Shown here: positions 35,201 to 39,364 of the stretch, one piece after another
How positions within the stretch are numbered: the stretch's first letter is position 1
How the letters are laid out: each line of letters opens with the position of its first letter
From: a virus
Strand: one strand, 5' to 3'
DNA length: 39,364 nucleotides
Virus record (IMG/VR): IMGVR_UViG_3300025325_000070
Span: 1 to 39,364 of that record
Made by a program: the position numbers and the translations under genes
Notes under the pieces: model-generated
Database searches by the model: none
What the model saw: the letters and a program-made list of their open reading frames with translations, nothing else
Told to the model about the DNA's origin: nothing

Positions 35201-38200
35201 TTGGTCTCCGCCCCCACGCTTTGCAGCTTGTGGTCCGGGCCGTGATAGGCCGCGGCCAGTTCCCGGAGCGCGTTCAGAAAACCGCCCCAGTTCAGCACGC
35301 GGGCCAGCGCGTAGTCGCCCACGCCCAGACTCAGGCTGCGGCTCACCACTTGACCGCCCTGCTGGCGCTCCACGCCCCCGCGCAGATAGCGCTGGCCCGG
35401 CTCGCCGGCTTCCTGCTCGGTGATCTCCCGTCGCACCGCCTGGCCAAAGCGCTCGGTCAAACGCAGGAAGGCCAGGTCTTCCCGGGTCACCACCGAACCG
35501 CTGTCCAGCGCGTAACCGACCCTCAAAGGACTGTCCCATTGCCGGCCCAAATGCCCCATCGGGTTCATCACCAGCAACTGGTAACGCTCCAGATTGTTTT
35601 CGCACTCCGGGTGGCTCACTAAGGCGGCGGTGCGCGCCTCGTGCCGCCCCCGAAAATCCCGCTTCAGCAACCGCGAACCGATGGCCTGGCCGCGCCCCAA
35701 CGCCAAGGCCCAGCGGTGCAGCGCTCCGCGGCCCAGCCCGGCCGCATGGGTGATGGTGGTCCAAATCTGCTGGCCGTAACTGAACTTCTGGCTCCAACCC
35801 TGCCAGCGCGACATCTGGTAACGATCCTCATCCAGCAACAAGGCATGGTTGGTGTCGCTGTCCTGCTGTTCCAGCGCCTCCCGCAAGCCCAGCACCACCC
35901 CGTAATCGTAGCCCTGCTGCTCGGCGGTCGGTTGACCCGGATTAGCCGCCTGCGCCAGTTCCGCCGCCTCGAACCCGGCCAAATACTCTGCGGCCTGCTC
36001 ATACCACTGGCTGACAGACCGCTGCGTTTTGGTTGGGCTCAGCCAACTGGCCGCCCGCACCGTCACCGCCGGCTGCCCGGGAAAGGCGTGGTAGGTCGTC
36101 CCGTCCCCGTTGGCCTCGATCATGGGCGGATGATCCAGAGTCAGCTCGATCACCTGCCGCACCAGGCGGGTCAGTTCCGCCTGAGGCTGGCCCGGCTCGC
36201 CCAGCACAGCCTGGAACAGTTGGCGCCCCAGGTCCAACGCCCGCACTTGCACGGCCAGTTTCAGCAACTGGCGCGTCAGGGGCGCCTGGGCCTTTTCGGC
36301 GGCCACCGCTTGATTGCCCAGCTTCCGGCGCAACTGCTCGAAAGCCGCTTGCGCCTGCTCTGCCTGGCCCGCCTCCAGCAACTCGGCAATTCTCTGCACC
36401 GGCACCACCGGCACCTCGGCCAGCTTTTGATCCGCCAGTTCGGCCAGCGTTTCCACGGCATCCCGAAAACTCTCCGAATGTTCGAGCGCCCACAGCATGG
36501 CCGTGTAAGCCTCCTCGGAGAGCCCCAGCTCAGCGGCGAACACCAAAGGTTCTCCGGTCATCACCGGCCGGCCCATGGGTTCCTGCCGCAGAATCCGGCC
36601 CTGCTCGGTCAAGCGCTCGAACACCGCCCGCGCGTTGCGGGTGCCCTGCCAGGCGGGCAACTTAGCCAACCGCCGGGCGGCCAAGCGAATGGCCTCGGCG
36701 TTGTCCAGCAACACCCGCTCCAGCCCGGTGGGGATCACCGCCCAAGCGCGCTCGGCTTCGCTGCTCAGGGCGGCTATGGCCCGGCCGATCAATCCTTCCG
36801 CCTCGCCTTGGGTGATCTTGGCTGAGGCCAACTGATCCTCGAGCTGGCGCATCTGTTTCAACAAGCCTGCCCGCCCGGCATACAGGTTTTCAAAGCGCTG
36901 CTGCTCAGCCTGCATCTGCCGCCAACTGGCCAACACCTCCCCGGCCAGCCGGCGCCGGGCGTCCTCCGGCATAGTCGGATCCGCCATCGCCTCCTCAAAC
37001 GTGGCCAGCCGCGTCTGCCATTGATCGGCCAAGGCCCGCGCCCCTTCCAGCCCTTGCCGGAAGGCCCGCCGCACCGGGCCGGACTCGTAAGCCCGCTGTT
37101 GCGCCTGCCACTCTCCCAACCGGGACAGCCAGGTTTCTTCGCTGGCCTGGTCAAACTCTCCCACTTCCCCGCGCGTGATCCGGTCCCGAGACATCTGCTG
37201 GCCGCGCCGGGCCGCTTCCGGGTTGCCCTGGCGGATCCGTTTCATGCGCTCTTCCACTGCCCGTTGCCGGCTCACCCAGGCCTGCTGATACTCCTCGCCC
37301 AAATCGAACTGGGTGCCCCAGCGCCGCCACACCCGCAACCGGGCCTGTTCCTGCAGCAGGGCGGCATACCCGCGGGCCTGGTTTTCGGTCTGCACCTCAG
37401 CCTGTAGGGCCCGGATGCGGTTTGCGTCCAGCGCCCCGAGTCCAGGGGGCCTGCTCAATCGGCCAGCCGTCTCCTCGGTATCCGCTGGTATCACGAACTC
37501 GCCGGCTCCCGCCTCTGCTGAGCGCGTGCCCACACCTAATGTTTGCAGCGCATTTACAAATTCACCATCCAGAATCCCCGGCACCTTTTCTGGCAGGTTT
37601 AAGACCAGCCTGTCGCCCTGGCTCAGCTTCTGATACTCGGTCTGCAGGAAACTGCGCAGCGCCTCCAGCGTTTTCCTGGCCCGGACATACTCTTTGTTGT
37701 GATACCGCAAGGTGTCCAGCCGGGTCACGGCCTGGCGCCAGAGCTGCAAGGTGGCTTCCGCCCCGCGCCGCAGCACTTGGGCCGCGTGGAACAAAGTGGC
37801 TTCCCGCGCAGGCACCTGGGCCCTGCCCCCCGCGCGGGCCGCGTCCGCCTCGGCCTGGGCGGCGATGATCTCGGCCTGCCGTTGCGGGCTGATAGTAGCA
37901 GCCATCGCCTGCGCCGTCGGTCCCGCCGCACTGAACCCCGCTTCGGCCCGCCGCATCAAGGCCCGGAGAATCCCCTGCCGATTGGACGCGCTGCCCTTGA
38001 TCCACTCCCCCATGCCCGGCCATTGCGCCAGGCGCTCGACAATCCAGTCCAGCAACCGCTGGAACAGATTCCGGTCCGTCCGGCGTGACTGGGCCAAAAG
38101 CTCATTGGCCAAACGCAGCCGGTAAGCCCCTTCGCTCTCGCCCTCAAACCGGGGATACCTCTGCGCCATGCCTTCCATCTCGGCACCGAAGGCCGGATCA

Positions 38201-39364
38201 TCGGCTATCTGCCCGATCACCTCTTGGGCTTGTGGCCCGGACAGAATGTGGTGTCCGATCTCTTCGGCGCGCACCTCGCGAAACAGGGCGTCATCGTCCA
38301 ATTGCCCGCGCACATAGTAAATGACCCCGTGGTCGTAGAACGCCAGTGCCCCCTCGGTGCCCTGGGCTGCTTGGGTTGGCTGCCCGGAAGCTTGGCGTTG
38401 CCCATTGATGGCAGCCAGCGCCTCCGCCTCAGTTTGGACCGTTACCTCCCGCACGCCCAGCCGGGCGGCCTCGGCGGTCTCCTGAGCCGTGAGCGGTTGC
38501 GGCGTGCCGGGAGCTACCTCTGGCTGACTGGTATCCGCCCCCGGCGCAGCCCGCTCTGGGGTGGGCCGTTGCGTTTCGGTCGGCGCCAGTGCTCCTGCAA
38601 GCGCTGACGCGAAACCTGGTCGGCCATCCGTTGCTCCCAATAGTCCCGCGACGAGGCCGCCCGCCCGGTCCGCCACGGTGGCGTCAAAGGCGTCTTTGGC
38701 TGCGGGTTTGGCTGCGGGGTCAGTGATGGCTGCCAGGGCTTTGTATTCATTGCGGTAAAACTTGTCGGACACGGCTATCAACAGGTTTTTCACTGGCCGC
38801 GCCGTGGCGTTGTCCGCCAGCGCGTCCCGAATATCCTGTTCGCTGTCCCCAGGGCGCCAGGCCAGCAACTCATGCAATTCCTCTGCCTGGGCCAGGGTGA
38901 AAGTCAAGTCCGCGCTGGCCACTACCTGCCCCAGCTTTGTTTCCTCTGCGATTGGTTTCCGCGCACTGGGCTTGGGCTTGGCCGGCAAACCTTCCCCTTC
39001 CTCCCCTTCCTCCCCTTCCTCGCTGGGCACGGCCGGTCCAGTCACCTCGCTGGGCGCCTCATAGCTGTCCAGCTTTTGCTGGTGCGCCTCGCCTTGAGCC
39101 CGCAACGCCGCGAAGTGAGCGGGCGACAGAGCCAGCCGATACCTATTGCGCGCCGGGCCCGAATAAAACCAGTGCGTGGGTTGCCACTTCGGCAGCAACG
39201 TATCCAGCGGGACGCCTTGGCCCGTGGCCGGGTCTGTGGCAAACACTCGGCGGTGCGACCCGTAAACGCTGGCAGCGTGGCGCGAACCGTCCTGCCGGTT
39301 AGTCAAAACTACCAAGCGGTGTGACTGCTGAGTGGCTTGGCGGCTGCCGCCTCCGCCCACGCCC
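32275..39364 (-). CDS. Giant phage polyvalent virion protein, 5' truncated
   Basis: The frame is open for over 2360 codons to the window end, so the N-terminus is missing. Near residue 365, LFREVRAEEIGHHILSG resembles the zinc-peptidase-like domain of large polyvalent phage proteins (an EExxHH variant). Long helical, Gln/Glu/Ala-rich coiled coils fill about 480-1650. Membrane-like segments occur at about 1650 (VGFGNVILNAGFAGWVLAHL) and 1970 (LLPLLGTTLLFALVFGSINQ). GFDPASRVVGLNLMSSIFSA and HFGLSGPLLYAGSPRYRGQR form a conserved-looking end, then a basic, disordered tail. Such proteins are usually injected with the DNA. It heads the leftward operon with the HU-like gene. Confidence 0.7.
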   Translation of the reverse strand, partial: GVGGGGSRQATQQSHRLVVLTNRQDGSRHAASVYGSHRRVFATDPATGQGVPLDTLLPKWQPTHWFYSGPARNRYRLALSPAHFAALRAQGEAHQQKLDSYEAPSEVTGPAVPSEEGEEGEEGEGLPAKPKPSARKPIAEETKLGQVVASADLTFTLAQAEELHELLAWRPGDSEQDIRDALADNATARPVKNLLIAVSDKFYRNEYKALAAITDPAAKPAAKDAFDATVADRAGGLVAGLLGATDGRPGFASALAGALAPTETQRPTPERAAPGADTSQPEVAPGTPQPLTAQETAEAARLGVREVTVQTEAEALAAINGQRQASGQPTQAAQGTEGALAFYDHGVIYYVRGQLDDDALFREVRAEEIGHHILSGPQAQEVIGQIADDPAFGAEMEGMAQRYPRFEGESEGAYRLRLANELLAQSRRTDRNLFQRLLDWIVERLAQWPGMGEWIKGSASNRQGILRALMRRAEAGFSAAGPTAQAMAATISPQRQAEIIAAQAEADAARAGGRAQVPAREATLFHAAQVLRRGAEATLQLWRQAVTRLDTLRYHNKEYVRARKTLEALRSFLQTEYQKLSQGDRLVLNLPEKVPGILDGEFVNALQTLGVGTRSAEAGAGEFVIPADTEETAGRLSRPPGLGALDANRIRALQAEVQTENQARGYAALLQEQARLRVWRRWGTQFDLGEEYQQAWVSRQRAVEERMKRIRQGNPEAARRGQQMSRDRITRGEVGEFDQASEETWLSRLGEWQAQQRAYESGPVRRAFRQGLEGARALADQWQTRLATFEEAMADPTMPEDARRRLAGEVLASWRQMQAEQQRFENLYAGRAGLLKQMRQLEDQLASAKITQGEAEGLIGRAIAALSSEAERAWAVIPTGLERVLLDNAEAIRLAARRLAKLPAWQGTRNARAVFERLTEQGRILRQEPMGRPVMTGEPLVFAAELGLSEEAYTAMLWALEHSESFRDAVETLAELADQKLAEVPVVPVQRIAELLEAGQAEQAQAAFEQLRRKLGNQAVAAEKAQAPLTRQLLKLAVQVRALDLGRQLFQAVLGEPGQPQAELTRLVRQVIELTLDHPPMIEANGDGTTYHAFPGQPAVTVRAASWLSPTKTQRSVSQWYEQAAEYLAGFEAAELAQAANPGQPTAEQQGYDYGVVLGLREALEQQDSDTNHALLLDEDRYQMSRWQGWSQKFSYGQQIWTTITHAAGLGRGALHRWALALGRGQAIGSRLLKRDFRGRHEARTAALVSHPECENNLERYQLLVMNPMGHLGRQWDSPLRVGYALDSGSVVTREDLAFLRLTERFGQAVRREITEQEAGEPGQRYLRGGVERQQGGQVVSRSLSLGVGDYALARVLNWGGFLNALRELAAAYHGPDHKLQSVGAETNLRLTQEPAALEAAAGWRVAAFWNEHLADLVRHVSDAGRTDSAVSRQPPLMRAALELRRRWEVGETGRPADLQELVEQLTAALPVNFDPGVPRARYVREQLLAELAEYGRGALAAEQEVVAEVKRASAEAEYDPVRVFKSEFTQEAARLRLPSRWYNYGAVREGEFHDLVARALSERAIQFRAALDRTVDGMQALRAQARDVSQPVAFESAQYPDLHNFSRALANLERLQDQMKAAGTARFREPGFWQELFGFFQGGLLSGVDVGFGNVILNAGFAGWVLAHLPGQTRRMTLGRELAGLFRGGLVLVNNVLEHTETGRALRRLWPASLRGFLAEQGALLEEVQRLGFSHREPFLAEARRLWQQALEFRGTEEQQEATAWSQAGRRVRAVLRLGSAALRKVGATALGDLATNATLVGQAGMVADAVRSMAGRYQARDLSQPFNAADPLWQVSEADVPHAWTAQRSQRLALLRLIFERADVSLERVLYRYSKAAQAAARTGGESPEVFTPEEHEKLKFALLALLNQPTSVSRQFKAQYDRTFKFLVTFQGWVANAANTYAELYQQTGRTRSLPPAARAATHLLPLLGTTLLFALVFGSINQWWRRKVKKHLYGIDTQVASILERDTWSSPGTAFRGAAVGTLSALPIAGDLALNWLNATVGGRGFDPASRVVGLNLMSSIFSAFRAAAGQPWPDKWMILTDFMVRPHFGLSGPLLYAGSPRYRGQREVSNVRRLIEDKAHTVLGIERRRSGQRWAGSDLSPTYAMRMKMASAAVREDWEEFGQQSQRLVEWHRQAGAAEPAKAALRDFQAMHPVARGAGRKLEAEEFARISSALSASQRQQVDHARQAWAQGETLLGAAQPRSAIHEARPAGRAGGGGGGTGTGGQGWDGVKRVPALSGQSGRGRRFGRLASPVPRVLSTRSAVSVASRVGRSSRRWAGRVPPMSLKSPRLRAPKMRRARGARLPRWPRGTGRVRIY

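Noticed and set aside
34117-35622. 501-codon plus-strand frame, and a neighbouring 394-codon frame (35641-36825)
   Set aside because: Both are antisense to the giant virion protein and rich in Gln/His/Pro/Arg, typical of shadow frames.

Overview
The window looks like the genome of a GC-rich, environmental tailed phage or prophage; the host is not identifiable from sequence alone, although integron-type cassettes of this style make a Verrucomicrobiota-like environmental host thinkable (inference, low confidence). Left end (1-3920): a truncated tail-fibre-like protein, a beta-helix tailspike-like protein, and a tightly overlapping lysis-type cluster (membrane protein, holin-like protein, lipoprotein). 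A small control region (about 3970-5300) holds two divergent ribbon-helix-helix regulators over a shared operator region. A recombination and replication module follows (5790-11458): DUF2303/YfdQ-like protein, ERF annealing protein, YqaJ-type exonuclease, a Gp37/Gp68-like protein, a RuvC-like resolvase, and a winged-helix replication protein whose gene carries origin-like palindromes.

From about 11.7 to 29.15 kb the window changes character. It is a string of short, mostly unknown genes separated by imperfect palindromes of 74-131 bp that begin with RYYYAAC-like and end with GTTRRRY-like boxes (GTCTAAC or GCCGAAC, then GTTAGAC or GTTCGGC). These are integron-type attC sites. I count about 17 complete ones and about 10 degenerate or half sites. 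No integron-type integrase is visible. Phage core genes sit between the cassette clusters: dnaB with an intein (13.8-16.3 kb), a winged-helix protein block (19.4-21.6 kb), and a MoxR ATPase / VWA-protein block (22.6-26.4 kb). Many cassette genes start inside the loop of the preceding attC, so the attC carries the start codon and in some cases the ribosome binding site.

Downstream of the last half attC lies the most interesting group: a tyrosine recombinase (29170-30114), a 413-residue protein with an N-terminal zinc finger and a C-terminal RuvC-like fold resembling miniature type V (Cas12-like) effectors but without recognisable catalytic acids (30111-31352), and a five-repeat CRISPR-like array (31472-31795). 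The recombinase and effector genes overlap, so the group looks like one operon: a phage-encoded, probably cleavage-inactive, RNA-guided DNA-binding system with its own mini-array.

The right end (31825-39364) is transcribed leftward: a very large (over 2360 residues, truncated by the window end) phage polyvalent protein with a metallopeptidase-like motif and membrane segments, then an HU/IHF-like DNA-binding protein. All family assignments come from reading motifs; no database search was possible.
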